64,000 bases of DNA from Protonemura montana (GCA_947568835.1 OX387605.1:6576418-6640417), one strand, 5' to 3'. Numbered from the stretch's first letter, positions 10,765 through 26,457 are shown. The notes: generated from the letters alone by a model not told the origin. Numbers and translations: made by a program.

Positions 10765-13700
10765 CTGAAACGAAACCAAAAACAAATAGATTGTCAGTTA
10801 CTTCTGATAAGCATAGTTCCAAAGCTAGTTTTTACTGTGAAATTATAACAAAAATTAAACAAAAAAATCAATTACATCCTTTTGCAACATTTGCATCCTC
10901 AACTGTGGTCGGTTTAATTTGAACCTTAGTCTGCATTCAAGTACAATTATTGCCGCAAAAATGAACATACCTTGTACAGATATATTTATAGAGCTGGTGG
11001 ATGATCCAAACTGATTTGCAGCTTCACACCTGTACATCCCAGAATCGGAGCCGTTTGCTCGCACAATCAGAAGGCGATTACTCTCTGAAAAATGTGAATT
11101 TTCACTTTATTTAATAGACAGAAAAGAGAAAAGGAAAAGACTCACTACCTTTAAACAAAAGAACCCATGCTTAGGCTAACAATTAAAATTGTACACGAGT
11201 TCCTGTTGTGTGATTTTTTCAATTACCAATAATTATTTTTAATTCTCCTGTAGCTTTAGCGACATCAGCATGGTTTCAACTAAGATTAATCATTGCTTAA
11301 CTATGTTGCTACAACCTTGAAAAAGAATTTGTTTAGTCGATTATACATGCAGGCAACTAGCCTCTGACTGACATCTCCTGACTCACACAAGTCATAGTGC
11401 ATATCCAGATAATGGAGTTCAGCTTCAAATAATCAGGTTTTGAACGTTCTTCCTAGAGCCTACCTGATATTTGTAGTTTTTCGTTTGATTCAATGCGCTG
11501 TTCGTCCTTGAACCAGAGGACGCGAGGCTTAGGATGGCCCTCGACATTACATAGGATCGAAACATCGCTGCCAACGGCAAAGCTACTTCGGTCTGCCGTT
11601 ATGTTCGCAGACACAGGGACTGAAAGACATGATCAACCGTTGAAATAATGCATTTTACAATTAATTTTGGTAATTTTAATTAGGCAATTTTAATTTTGTG
11701 TTTCTGCACCTAAGTGATCCATAGAGAAAAAGTAGAACCTAAAACATCAGCATGCCACACATTGTATGAATTGGTTATGTTAGGTTTTACCTCTATGTCA
11801 CCTTCATTATCTTGTGTTATTTGTATTATTTTACAAACGTCATTTTACATTTACCAACATGCTTCTCAATACAATTCAATATGAAGACAGACCAGCACAG
11901 TTAATTGCTATGTTTGAGACCTCTAAGCAATGCGCTACTTACCAATATAAATACGAGGTGTTTCCTGGCCTGAGGATACATCGCGATCGGTTGGCTCTGG
12001 AGGGGAAGGTGCAGGAGGGGTGGGTCTCTCGGCTGGGGGAGGGGGTGAAGGCGGGTTTGGCCGGGTAGGCCGGTAAGGGTAGCTAGGCCTGGACGACTCG
12101 GGTTGGGCATCGGTGCCGTTTTCAGGCCGCCGCTGCTGCACCAAGTACTGCATGTATGCCTCGTCCTCAACATTTGTCGAGTACACTGGACCAACCGACT
12201 GAACGGTGATTGACCACGATGCCGCTTTGCCCAAACCGTTGTACGCCTGGCACGTGTACGGCCCTAGCTGGCGCAACGTGATCGTTCGGATGTAGAGCGA
12301 ATAATCGCGACGTTGGTCGAAAAGCTCCGAGCTCAACGGCAACATGCGATCGCCCCGCCACCACGTTACAGAAGGCCGTGGGAATCCGATCGCATAACAT
12401 TGTAATGTGGCGGGGATTCCCAGTGTAACTACTACGTAAGTGTTAGGCTCGCCAATTATCTCGGCTGGCTTGGAAACGGGGTCTATAAAAGAGTTAGTAA
12501 AACAAACACCCATGCTGTTAAGTGGTTAATGTTATGTTCGTTCCAGACACCAATTAATAATTTGTATTAGCTTTTTATGAAAGAAGAGGAGTTAAGAGTT
12601 ACGTGAATCATAGAGTATTTTATGAGAGCAATGTGCAAGAAGGTGCCTGTGGGAAACTAATCTCGAACCTGTGATCCGAAGCTGTACTTCTCCCTGTGCG
12701 GGCTGTCCCACTCCGTTGTCAGCTGTGCAAAGGTAGCGCCCTGCGTCAGAGCGATAAAGACCTATGATCTGCAAAGACCCGTCCAAAAGCAACTTGTGCC
12801 GGCCTCCAGTGCCATTTATCTGAAATAAACATTAAAAAAATAACAAATATATTAGTTATGCTTGAGTAGACTGAATATTATTTCTTGTTCATACTTTTAT
12901 TACCTCCTAACACACTCTTTCATCACTATGCTGAATGTTCAATGCATTGAACTCAAGCCTACTTGAATAAGAAAATACAGCACAAATATCTCACAGCCCA
13001 AGCCCTACGTGTTTGAGGAGAAATGTGATAAAACTTTTGCGTTTCTAGGAAAACCACGTGAGCTGCAAATGCCTCCTGCTCACCAAGCCTTCCTCGTTCC
13101 TCCATGTGACAGTTGGAGTTGGAATTCCGCGGGCATTGCACCGCAGAGTAGCGTAGTTTCCTTCTTCAGCCTCGACGTCGCGCTCTGGAACCTCCACTCT
13201 CGGCTGGGTTTCTAAATCACAGAGAACAATCACAATGCACAATCAATCACACTTTGTAATTCTTCGCTCGGTCACCAAATCCTATGGTAGACGTTATCTA
13301 CATAATGCATAATTATGATTGTAAATTTCCTCTGTTGGTTTCTATTGTTTTGATACCAATATCACAATCGTTCCCATATATTATGCAAAATACATATACA
13401 TATAAATGCATGCATTTGAAATGATATTCCATACAAAAAAGGTAAACTGTGAAATAGGAACGAGAAATAGAAGAGAAAGAAAAAGCTTGCAGCTATCTTG
13501 CAACCAATTTTTTATTTAAGGTATTTGCTAACCATTACAGTCAAAAGCTAAAAAGATAGCTGCTACAGCAGACATATTCTTTGCTTTCCTATTGTTACTA
13601 AACTAACAAAGACTGTCTCATTGGGAAATCCCAGTTTGTTTGCCTGTTTCTATCCCCAATCTTGTGCCAAACTCTGCCTACCAACGGTCACATAAATGTC

Positions 13701-16700
13701 ATGGTGGTCAAGGAGATATTAAGATTTAAGTAATCTCTTGTAGTGGAAACAAGACAAAGGATGCTCACCTGGTCTGTACGGTCCAAGTTGGTCAACCACT
13801 CGCGGTGGCGGCGGCTCAACCGGTTGAGGTTGGCGCTCGGTGGCCACGCAGGACGTACCACAGTCGTGAGGACAGCACTTGCCCTGGCCGTCGCAGTCAG
13901 CGTCCGAGTTGCACTCGCGCACGCAGTTGGCACTGCCGGGTGTGAACGCTGGGCACGCTCCAGCCTTGACGCCTGCCAGGAAACAACCAGTCAGTCCCCT
14001 ACTATACAAAGCATTTTTGCTTTATTGAGTGCATTTTTTAACTATGTACATTTATTTATTCAAAAAATGTATGGTCATCAGTAGATCAACCCAGCGTTGA
14101 GCTTTGTTAGCCTACCAGCATGTTGGCAGATTGTTTACCACCAATGCTGGAAGACCAGTGCCAAGTCTAGAACTGCTGCAAGAAGATTATGTTGACAGGT
14201 GTAGGGCAGCTTTAGTCTAGCATCTAGTGAATCGGGGTTCTGTTTTATAGGTGTACGGACATTTTTAAACGAGTATTGCTGAAGACATAAAAGTGAAAAT
14301 TAAATCATTTCAATAGGAGAGAATTGCTTAAAACCATAAAGCTGAATTTTCTTATGAAAGATACAGAAAAGTGCAAGAAAGATAAACATTAAAAAGAAAA
14401 AATTAAAAAAAGAATGCAACAATCAAACGCACCTGGGCGACAGACAGCGCGGAACTCGGTGTTGCCAGTCTCTGGGTTCTGGTACAGGTCAATGGCACAC
14501 TGCGTTCCATCCTCGCAGGTGTGCCCCTCGCAGACGTCGTGGCAGCGGCAGCGTTCGCAGCTACTACCGTCCACGAACCGTTCGATGCCGTACGGACAAC
14601 GCAGGCGGTTGCAGTTGTCAAGCGCTGCACGGCACGCCGTTTCCACTTGCGGAGTGTCCACCTTAATGTGTGGGGTGTCCGTTTCGATCTCGTTGATTGC
14701 TGTCGAGAACAAGGGGCTTGTCATTTCTTTGTTAGCCTCGGCGGTTTTACATCTTATGAAGAAACAGTATTTAGTTCCAGTAAAATATAAGGAAAGAAAA
14801 ATAATTTAAGGTTCCTTTTGTCTATGGATATGGGTTAACAATAAACAGTAACTAGATACAAACAAAACTTTACTAAATGGAATGTAGCAGTGAAACTAAT
14901 TAGCCAAAATTTGGGTAGAATTCTAATTATAACCCAGAATAATAAATAGGGATATATTGCAGATTGCTGCTTTATTTTGTTGCTGTATTGTGAACACAGA
15001 AGTGTCTCCAAGTGTCTTTCTTGATCTTTCACAAACAGGAACTTGGCCCAAACCCCCTAGCTACCCAAGCAGATACCATGCAAGTGACAAAGTAAGAAAT
15101 CCAAAGATCTGTAAAAACTTAACAAGACAATTTCAATAAGTGTAAAGAGTTGGAAAGAGCTAAGCAACAGAAATGGCAGGGAGAGCATCATAGACCCCGC
15201 GAGAACTCACGTCTGCTGGGTTGCGGCTGAGTCGGAAGTGGTTCCTCCACTTCTGGTATCTCGTCAACTTCCGAAGGGGTGTTAGTGCAGAATGTTAGAC
15301 ACGTTTTGAAATCCTTGAATCGGTTAAAGTTCCCAGCGCAACCAGTGTAGATGAAGGGACTACACGTTTGCTGATATTCGTCATAGTACCAACGCTTATA
15401 GCTTTCACCCGTGCATGGGCCTGGATCTACTGGCTGCCTGCACACCGCTACAAGAAAGTTAGTAGAGTTAGTTTAGAAAAGGAAACTTAGCATACTATTT
15501 AGTTAATTAGTAAGTACACAGCTATTAAAACAGGAACCATGTGAGAATATTTATAATCCAACAAATATCCCTAGTGATTCTCTCAAGTTTCTCAATATTG
15601 TCAAGTCTAAAATAAATTTGCTGGCTGGAATTCCCACATCCTAAACTCAATCAAAGAGGAAATGAAAATTTCTGTCAATAAAATTGTTTCGACTTCGAAA
15701 TGTGGCCTTATTCTGCTGCGATAGACTAGTTGGTCTATTGACTAGAACAGACAAGAGCAACATCAACAAAATGGAGCCTGTCATTTAGAGAAGTTACAGA
15801 ATAAGGTTCCAGGTGAGAGAAGCACCTCTACAATCCAGTTGATATTACGAAGAACGTCACAGATTCACTACTTGTGGTTTGGGAATCTACCAAACATATC
15901 AGCATTATGTAGATGGGTTTTGTTGGATACCTTCGTGTGAGACAGCAGTGTTGTTGCCCTGCGGGATCGGTTCCTGAAGGTGCAGACAGACTGACTCGCA
16001 CTCCTCAACGGTGCTGAAGCGATTTCCGTTACCACTGCACCCGCCGTAGACAAATTCCTCGCACGTACGACGCGACTGGTCGAAATAGAACTTCTGAAAG
16101 CGCGCGCGGCACGGGCCAACCTCCGGCGGGACACTGCAAACATCTGCGCCGCAACCACGATAGAACATTGAGATAATTAACAGTCACTATTTGGCTAGGT
16201 AAGCAGTTTGAAAAAACTGTACTAGTGTGGTTACATATTTTTGAGTTTTCATGTCAGGAATTGTCTACATTTTTTTCTTTTGTGTGGCTCTACAGTTCAC
16301 ATGAAAAGTCAAATTGGACTTCAAATTTTCAGTAACCCTTTTTACAACAGAATAAACTTTCTTCATAAAATACTAAATGGGTTCAATGTGCACTTCTTCA
16401 GGAAAGGTATTTTGAAGCAAACAAAAGAAAGTACAGCCATAACCTTCATACAGACACGCATTTCTTAGCCTACTAACGTACCAAGTCCTGAGAAGCGTCC
16501 ACACTGTCGTTCGCACTGCTCCTCTGATTCGAACCGGTTTGCATTCCCCTCGCAGCCGCCATAAATGAACGCTGTGCAGGATCGTCGCCGCTCGTCGTAA
16601 TACCATGCGGAGGTGCTCCCGCTGCATGGTCCGGGATCGACAGGTGCTCGGCAGATGTCGGCGGGAACCACTTCATTTTCCCGTTCAGAAGGAACACGCT

Positions 16701-19700
16701 CCGGGCCTGTGGTCACCGGTGACGCATTCTTCTTGCAGCGGTCTTCGCACGTGCGCAAGTCGTTGAACTTATTCGCGTTGCCCTGCGGAAACGAGTTGAT
16801 TGTTAAGACAAGGGAATGAAAACGGAGGAAATAAATTAATAAACATTATTAAATAAAAAAATCTTTATATGGAGAACAATTGGAACTTCACATTTCATTT
16901 CACATGAAAAAGTATGCTGGTTTTATATAATTAAATATTTTGTTTTGGGATTTTATTCTGCAATGGAGTTGGTTACCAAAAGATGAAAAGTTTTAAAGTT
17001 TGGGAAAAGTTCCCAATCAACAGCGAAAAGATTTTCATGGACCCGTTCAGAAAATGTTTGGTTTTAATTGGCAAGTCGTTCTATTATATAGTTTGCCATT
17101 ACAGTACTAGAGTGAAATTATTATTGCTGAAATGTATGACACAGCACACAACTTTGCCAATACTATTTCTAGGAAATATCAAATCCCAAGCAATAAAACT
17201 GGTTGGTGGAACATGGCAGTACCTGGCAGCCCCCGTAGTCAAACTCGAAGCACGAGTCTGCACCGTGGTCGTAGTAATATAGCTGTTGGGTGCCGCTGCA
17301 TGGGCCGACCACCACCGGCAGGCCACATAGATCTGCGGGGAGAGATAGTCAGTAAGACCATATTCGGAAAACATCGGTTAGACTTTGTAGCCACAGTGCC
17401 AGACAGCTTATGCCGCTTTTTTAAATGCAGTGGATTGTCTTGTAATCACGATGTCATCCTCGTGATCACTTTCATTTACACAGCCACCTCCTGCCATCAT
17501 AGATTGCATTCTTGCTGAGCCTGTACACCGGCCAAATTCCTGAACACAGTTGCAAGCTACCCTTATTGAAATCACCACGGTCGCAAGCTACCCTTACAGC
17601 ATTGGCATTGAAATCACCCTGACGCAACCCTGTATACTCACCTGCATTTAATCTGCTGACCTGCTTACTTACGACTTCTAACGAGGATACCAGAGTGCGT
17701 TGAGTGGTCTCATATTAACTAACTAAGGGTTGTTTCCCAATTCAACCTTCAAAAGTGCACTGTTTGCAGATGTGTACAACTCCTACAGCTGCACTTGCCA
17801 GTATTCAAAGAGCTGCTCACAATGGAAGCGACACAGTGTTAGACTAGACTTGATCAGGCTTGGCTTGAATAAGCCTACGGTTAGACAAATAATTCTGATT
17901 GTTATAAGGACACAGAATTCCTTACTTCTCGTTCTGAATGTTTTAAATACATAGAACTCTTTAAATCACTTTCGTGATTATATATTATGAATAATTTATA
18001 CTTTCAACTTAATGTTTGTAGTTCAGTTTAAAAATTGGCATACTGCCTGTCAAACCCTAATATTGCTTTCCTCCGAAGTTTCGGTTTTCATTGAAATATC
18101 AAGGGAAACCCATGATATTGTAACGGAAAATTGTGCTTCATAAAAGTGGCAAAAAAAGCCAACAAGATCCTTTTAGCTTTTGACCAATTCCAAAATTTCC
18201 ACACTGAAACATAATCCCATTGGGCTGACATCTGATTGACTGTGACCATATGAAGATGAGTCTTGAACTGTCAGTTATTTTCCTAGCCAAACATTGTAAA
18301 ACTTGCCTTCAGTAATATGTGATAGATACTATTCATGTGAGAATAATCTTCCATTTTTGCAACAGAATTCAACATTGTGTGCTGGTTGAACTGAAATAAC
18401 TCGCCAAAAATGTTTGTACCTTGAACGTTCCCGCAGCGCTGTTCGCAGTCCTGGCGTGAACCAAATCGGTTGGCGTTACCGTCGCAGCCACCGTAGAGGA
18501 ACTGCTTGCAAACTCCGTCTCGGCTGTCGTAGAACCACTGGGCCCTAGACACAATAAAAAGAGCTGCTATCCATGTCTGTGCTTGCTCTCATGACAATCC
18601 CATAGCAAGCAAATTGTGATTTATCACTTCATAGTTTAGGTGTCCCTCCTTTTCCATAAAAATAACCCACTTGGTGATTTGCTCAGGGCATGCGGCGCAT
18701 GCCCTGACCACACGCCCCTGAAGTTGATACATTTTGGACCTTTAAATGGACCCATAAGCTTGAGTATTAAAAAATTATCTTATGTTTTGTAAGCCCCTTA
18801 AATATTTAAATGCTCTGCAAGACTTCTTAAAAGAACAGTATAATTGGACCTACCTGGATTCTTGGCATGGGCCAGCATCGTCGCGCAAGAAACAGGAGTC
18901 AGTGCGGAATTCTTGTGCCGGAGCAACGGTAGTGAGTGCACTCTCACAGCGTCGCTGGCAGTCGTCCTGCGTCTGGAAGTTGTTCGTGTTTCCGCCACAG
19001 CCACCAAAGTAGAACTGGCGGCAGCGTACCTCGTACGAGTCGTAGTACCACCGCTCCGTGTAGTTGTGGCACTCGCCGGCAATGGCAGGGAGTAGGCACA
19101 CGTCTTGCTCTGCAAACCGGAACGAGTGCGTAAGAGAGAAGAAGATGAAGAAGGGAAGTGTAACAGGGAGGGAAAAAAGCCAAGTAAAACTTTTGCACCA
19201 GAGTGCCAATTCGTGCAAATCTAGCAAAAAATCAAAATGCATAAAAAGTGCAGTCTTACCAAAATTTGTAAAAAAAAGCAGGCAAGTTGAATTCATTTAT
19301 ATGGTTTTTGAAAGCTACTGTGTAAAAATCTATGCAAGTAACTTTTGTAGGTAATTTTTTTTAAATGTAGGTGAAATGACTTCTGCAAGATCTCTTGTGT
19401 GTACTGGTTACCGGTCTGTTTCATGTAGGTAGGCAGACAGAGTAGGTGTAGGTATATATTTTTGCTTGTGATTTTGTATTTATTGTATTTTGTAACATGT
19501 GGCGTACTTGAGTTTGAATCTTGGTAAGAGGGAGTGCAAATTGCAAAAGACGTTACAACACTGAATTCTTGTCAAAGAATTGTAATAGGTCTAAATAGTT
19601 AATAAATGGCCATCCCCAACTATCCGTTTCCAGAGTAAGGTACTCATGTTTGAAATCGTGTAGATAGTGAAACTCACCAACTTTAGGCGGACAGTCTGCC

Positions 19701-22700
19701 ATGCAAGCCTCTTGGGTGTCAAACCTGTTTCCATTCCCGTTGCAACCCGAGTAATAGAACGGCATGCATCGGTTTTCAGATGCATCGAAGAACCAATTCG
19801 GCAACCGTTCGTCGCAAGTACCGACTTCGCGTGGCAGAGCACACAAATCTACCACCAATGAATGGCTAGAGTTAGTTCACCATAGTTTCCCACAAGATTG
19901 TTTAGGTCACAAACTAAATAAAATTGTAATCGTATATAAAATACTTTTTGACGGGCCAGTCTTACCACGGAATAAATTTGCTTCGACAGTAAATAATTAT
20001 GTATCCAAAGTACAAAGTGGAGTCAGACCAGCAAAGAATGAATTGTGATAACCGTGCTCAGTTATTTTAAGCACTGTGTTTAAGCCAACTATCCTCAATT
20101 CTATTTAAATAAAACGTTCTTTTCAAATATACTTTCAAAGTCAACAGCAAATTACTTCATGCAGTAAAACTGACCCCTATTAATTAGCTTTTAGCAGGTG
20201 AAAATACATGGTGATGATTAATTAGAGATTACGATTAGTGCCACACCATGGGCCACACCAAAAATTATTCAGCAACAAATTCCGGAAAAACTTTCGTGCA
20301 TCATTCCGTTTGACAGGCAGTTGCGTTGCGCAGTGAATTTCCGTGCATGTTGCAAACAACCACACAATAAAAAAAAATAAAAATGGAATGATGAATACTT
20401 TCTGCCACCTATTGTTGATTAAGCAACATCAGAAGGGAACAGTTTCAAGTATAATTAGTTGCTAGACCTAAAGTAAGAAAGATGTCACAATGTTAGCAAA
20501 TAATGCATTTTTCTGTTTTTACTCTTTGAATGAGTGAAAATATAGTTAGTCCATCACCAGCTGTAAGAAATAAGCATTGATTAAAAGAATTGAATTCTTA
20601 TTAGTATCTTGTAGATTTGTAATTTTTTAAACGAATTTTGTGTAACAAATAAGATGAGTGCCTTATCCTTTGAGCAGAATTGCGACACAGTTGTGAATAA
20701 AGTGAATGAGTCGTTGCAGTTCCTTAGCAAGAAATAGCACGCCAGTGAAACAAGGACCACAGCCGTTTTCACGAGCATACTTACAAACAAACGACAGACT
20801 GAGACAGAAATGCACACAGTGACACCAAGTTATGTGATTAACAAAGAGTTTTGTGTTCGGCCAGCCATAGAGTAGTGTGCGATGCAGGCGAATTGGTGCA
20901 ACAATTGATGACTGTGTAAAGGTTGGACGATAAATAAGGCATATTTCATCCGAATACCTCTCATCTTTTGTGACACGATGTGGCACCTAGACTCGCACTG
21001 GCCTCGAGTTCTGAACCTGTTCTCATTGCCTTTGCAACCACGGTACATGAACCGTCTACAAGTTTGCCTTTCGGCATCGTAAAACCAGCGCGTTATCGAA
21101 CCACGACAAGGTCCAGAATCGCTCGGAAGCTTGCAAATATCGAATACTGCTGGAACAAATCGGCCAAAAGACACAGGAAACAATGTGGAGTAACCGTTTT
21201 TCATTTGTTACTTTGGCAGTCAGGAAATCTGTAGATAGCAAATGATCATTTCAATATTGACAGATAAAAATAATTAAACTGCATTTCACTGACAAAGTGC
21301 TTCTATCACAGTCCAAATTCTGTTGTTGGTATAACAATATCAGAAGATGTTATCATAATATGAAAATGTACTGCCAATTATGAGCTTGAAATTAATTCAA
21401 TTACAAATTATCAATCATCAAAAGTAATTGCAGGTTGTCTGAGGTTTAACTCAATGCAGTTGTCAAAATTATATTCTATTGATCCCATTGAAATGACCAT
21501 AAAATAAAATAAAACAAATAAATAATTTATCCACAAAAATGAAATAATAGAACACAAGTCTCCATCTCTATTCCTAAGAAAAATAGCATACCATTTAGTG
21601 TAAACGTAATGAAGAAACAAATTAATAAATCTGTTTAACAAATTACCTCGGCTCCTGCCAGGCTGCAAGCACTTCTGAACGCACGATGACTCGGTTCCGA
21701 AGTTGTTTCGGTTTCCTTTGCATCCGCCGTACGTGAACTCTTGACACACTTTGGTTTCGGTGTCAAAGTGCCACTTGGTAAAGTTCCCCTGGCACGGGCC
21801 TTCATGCTTAGGCTGGTCACAGGCATCTAGAAAACCCCGTTGCAAATTCACGCAAAAAACACAGGCTGGCAAGACACAAGCTTTAACATATCTTTTCTTA
21901 AGACGCAGCAACATGCTCATATCACCTTCGAATTTGTCAAACCGTGTCATTTTATTGGGGTTTACATTGGAAAATGTAAGATTTCAAGCTAGTATCGTTT
22001 TTATCTAACTTACGGGAATTTTAGAAATTTCTCACAAGTGCTCTATGCGACTCATATTTTCTTCAGCAATGCACAAGCATAAGTTACAACACTTTGGAAT
22101 TTTTTTTTGATTTTTACTTAGCATTCAAAATCTAGTTTATTTTTTTAGTTCAGTGAATCTTTTCTTTATGGTCATTTTTCTACCCTGAAGTGAACTATAA
22201 ATAACATTCAACAGAGAAAAGGGTGTGAAAAACACTGGATAATCCTTTTTTCTCCCAGTTGTTATATATTTTATCATTAATGACTCTACGAGATCCCACC
22301 TTTCTCGAAATAAACCAAGGATATTCAATGCAACTCCAAGGGCATGCTTTACCGGCAGTTTCGGGAGTGACACAAAGTCCTTGACATTCTTCAAGTGTCT
22401 GGAACTTGTTATTATTTCCAAGACATCCCCCGTAGATGAACTGTCCGCACTGCTTGCGTTGTGAATCGTAGTACCACATTGGATAGTAGCCTTCGCAAGG
22501 GCCCTCAACCTTTGGCAGGTGGCACGCATCTGAGAGAGAAAGCCAAAACACATAGAGTTGCACATATTTATATTTACTAATATATTTGTTATACATATAT
22601 AAGTCCTCTGCTAAGAACTTATCTGGAAAGAAAGTGCTTGAAAAAAGGTCGGATAATGGCAAGATCATCGACAGTATTTTTTTTACGATATACCATGTTC

Positions 22701-25700
22701 CAGAGGCAGTCGATAGGTAATTAATTGCAAGATAAAAAGCCATGGTCACCTCTGCCTGGCGGCTCGACACACGTGCCCTTGCACTCTTCCTGGCTCTTGA
22801 AGCGGTTGTTGTTTCCGTCGCAGCCCCCATACCAGAATCGTGAGCAGCCACCATATTCCATGTCGAAGAACCACTTGACCGTGAAGTCTCTGCACGAGCC
22901 ACGATCCTTTGCCTCCGAGCATGCCGCTGCAATGGTCAACGAGACCCCGCACAGTTAAGTATAATTTCAAGGAGATCCAAAGTAAACTTTTATCTTGTGC
23001 AGTCTAGAGATTACTGATTAATTATACTGATTAATTATACTGATGAATTGAAGTGATTGGTATTTAGTGTTATAGCTGCTACAACAACCCAACTTCTTTG
23101 ACAGGGCTGTGACATCTTAAAATTAAATTTTTTGCATGGACTAGAATGGGCAAGAAAAGTTCTTGAAAATTTACTGATGGACATTTTTTTCTTTTGACCT
23201 TTGCTGCCTAAATAAATGTATAATAAGAGTTAATTGAGGAAAATGCCCAAATAAATAAATGTATTACTGGTTCTTTATGTCGCCCTGCCAGTATCACACA
23301 TTTTTTGCACTATCAACTGACAATAATTTGGTATTTTGGAATCAAAAATATTTAGAAAACTTTGTCTAGACAAGAAATGTGGATGACAAGAAAATCTTGG
23401 AAGAAATGTGTCTCTGATCAGAAAGCACCTACTGAGACGGGGTCTTTCCAATCATAGTCTGAAACTATTTAGCTCTCGACTCACCGCCGGGCACCAACGG
23501 GATGTGGTCGCATCCCTCAAACTTGTCTCCTTGTGCATCGGTGATGCCGTCGGGACAGCATCCGAATCGAGAAGCGTCGCACTCGCAGCCTGCACCATCT
23601 GGTCCCTGAGCCCGCGTGCGCTGGTCTGAACAGCACCCAAACTCCGTGCTCTCACAGCCACAGCCTACGCCGGCACAAATTGTTAATGGAGAACATTCAC
23701 ATCTGGCGTTCCGTGCTAAGATGCCACAAGGACCCCGACACACTTTCTGGACAGGAAGCTGTTTGAAACGACAGTATATACGTATGAAAATATCTGCTCC
23801 ATGGGTATTTTAATAAAAAAATATAGCTTTAAGACTGTTTTGGCACTCAGGTGCAAGGGTAAGAAAGGTAAAATGAATTTAATTTCATTCACCCAGTTAA
23901 CTAACAACAGACATCTAAAATTTAAGAGCTAGCTATCAGCATTTCTATGACATATTCCTGCAGATAATTTTGAAACAACTTGCTACTCAGAGTAAAGATT
24001 CTACATCAAACCATTTTGGTTGTCCATACCCTGGTTTTGTGGCCCCTTGGCAATGGTTTCCCCATCCTGGCAACACCCAAACTGGTAGGTGTGGCACGGA
24101 CATCCCTGGTACTCTGGACCAGCAGCAGGGGTGTAGCGGTTGGGACAACAGCCGTGCGGCGTGTGTTGGCACCCGCAGCCTTCGTTGCTCGCGCCCCGCG
24201 CTGCTGTTGAGTTGTCCGGGCAACAACCAAATCTGCTGTACTGGCACCCGCAACCTACGCGAGCCGGCAAAAACATTCGGACAGTGGTTTTAGTGTATGT
24301 TATGCTGTGACACTTATGCAAAAGATGTCAACACCTACTCCCATCTTCAAAACTCTTTGATTATGAAATGTCTGTGGTGCCCATCTATTCATTAACTGAC
24401 TATGTTGGGTGTTGCACTACCACTGGTGTCTCCAACAAATGTAACCAATCAGCTACAATGCCATTGTGGGTTATGCCACCGGTAATCTACAGGCTTCCAT
24501 GCATGACAACGTAACTGGACGTACCTTCCAGATTGGGTCCATGGGCAGGCAGGATGTTGTCGGGGCAGCAGCCATACTGGGAGTTGAGGCAGCAGCCCTC
24601 CAGGTTCTCTCCGTGCGCAGGTGTACGACCGTCGTCGCAGCAGCCAAACATCTCAGTCTCGCAAGGCATCTGGCACTCCTCAAAACTGGGTCCCATCGCT
24701 GCAAGAAGCAAAACAAACCTGTGATGAAGTCAAGGTAGGATTGCCATAGATTTTTTGGAAATTAAGAGAACCAAATCATTTCTTCTCCATTGGTATATAT
24801 TTTGATAATTTAGGGTTTCAAGATTTAAATTAGATTTAATAGTAACTTTGTTTAATTCAATTAGTTTCACATCATACATTGCACTGAGCAATTTTTCTCC
24901 CCTCACACGGGACTAGACTTGACACAATACAAAGATAAAAGCCACCTGATTTTAACCGAGAAAAAAAGTATATATTTTAGAGAATTTACCAGGTGTTTCT
25001 CCATCGGGACAACAGCCGAAGTAAGACAGTGTGCAGTTGTTGTGATCGATGACTCCACAATCCTTGAAGTTGGCTCCTTTTGCTGCTGTCTCCCCGTCAG
25101 GGCAACAGCCGTGTTCCGATTCCGAGCAGACCACGTCCATTCCGTCCATTCCGGAGCCTGTTGATAAATTAAAAACTTAGAAATTGCCAGTATCATAGAG
25201 AAGTGACTTACCCACTCAAGTTAAGCACTACCTTCTAGTTGCAGCAGCACTGAATCTTAAATTTGCATTTCTCGTTTATAAATTATTTAAAAAAAAGTCG
25301 TGGTCCTTAAATTGAAAGAAATTAAAATGTTTGACAGTCAACAGAATTTCAAATGCCTACCCACAAAATTCATAATTTTAAATAAATGTATCTCTTCTCA
25401 ACTACAACAGTTCTGCTTGTGTTGAACACGTTAATTCTTTCTACCCCGATTCCAGGACGCACCATCATTGTCCTCGCATCCAGCCTGTTCCGGGCCAGTG
25501 GCTGCCGTGACGTTGTCAGGACAGCATCCAAAGCGTGTATCGTTGCAAGTGTCGCATTCTCCGGATCCCTCGCACGTGTAGCACCCAGCGTGGTTTGGAC
25601 CCGTAGCAGACAGGATCATGTCCGGACAGCAACCAAACCTGCGGTCAAGACATCAATCAACATCCGCGGCAATAGTTCGAGGCATAGGAATCATTGGGCT

Positions 25701-26457
25701 TAAAAGGTGCTCAGATTGGGGGTGGGGAGGGGGGGCAGTAAATGACTACTGAAACTGGAAGTGACCAAATTCTTAGGGCTACATGTAAGCAACACTCTTA
25801 ATTGGGGTGCCCATGTAAACAAACTTGCTCCACAAATAGCCTCAGCATGCTTCCTCATTAAACGAGTGATGCAAATCTCATCGCGAAAAATAGCACTACT
25901 AATGTATTATGCATATATCCAATCGAAGTTACAATACGCGATTATTCTATGGGGAAACTGTAAGGAAACGAAAAGGCTGTTCTCACTCCAAAAAAGAGCA
26001 CTAAGATATATGGTAGGGGCAAGCACAAACCCCACAGCAGAATACTATTACAAGGACACATGTAAACCACTTTTTAAAAGTTTTAAAATAATGACAATCC
26101 CTTGCCTTTACATATATAACACAATAATGTACAAATTGAATAATCTATCAAATGACAACATGGTTTTATCATCCAGGACAAGATCAAGGGGAAACATTTT
26201 AACAGACCGAATTAAATTTCAGATATCGAGAAGCAATCCACAATATGCAGGAGGTAAATTGTATAACGCGTTACCTAAAATTATCAAAGAAAAAGAAGGA
26301 TTAGCTCTCCAAAAAAGGCTAAAAGAATATCTAATTGAGAGTTGCTTTTACTCAGTAAAAGAATTTTGTATTTTGTAAATTTTAAACTATAAGATATATG
26401 TACCTATATGTATGACTGTCAAAGTAACATGTATTTGTTAAATTTGTGACATTAAAC

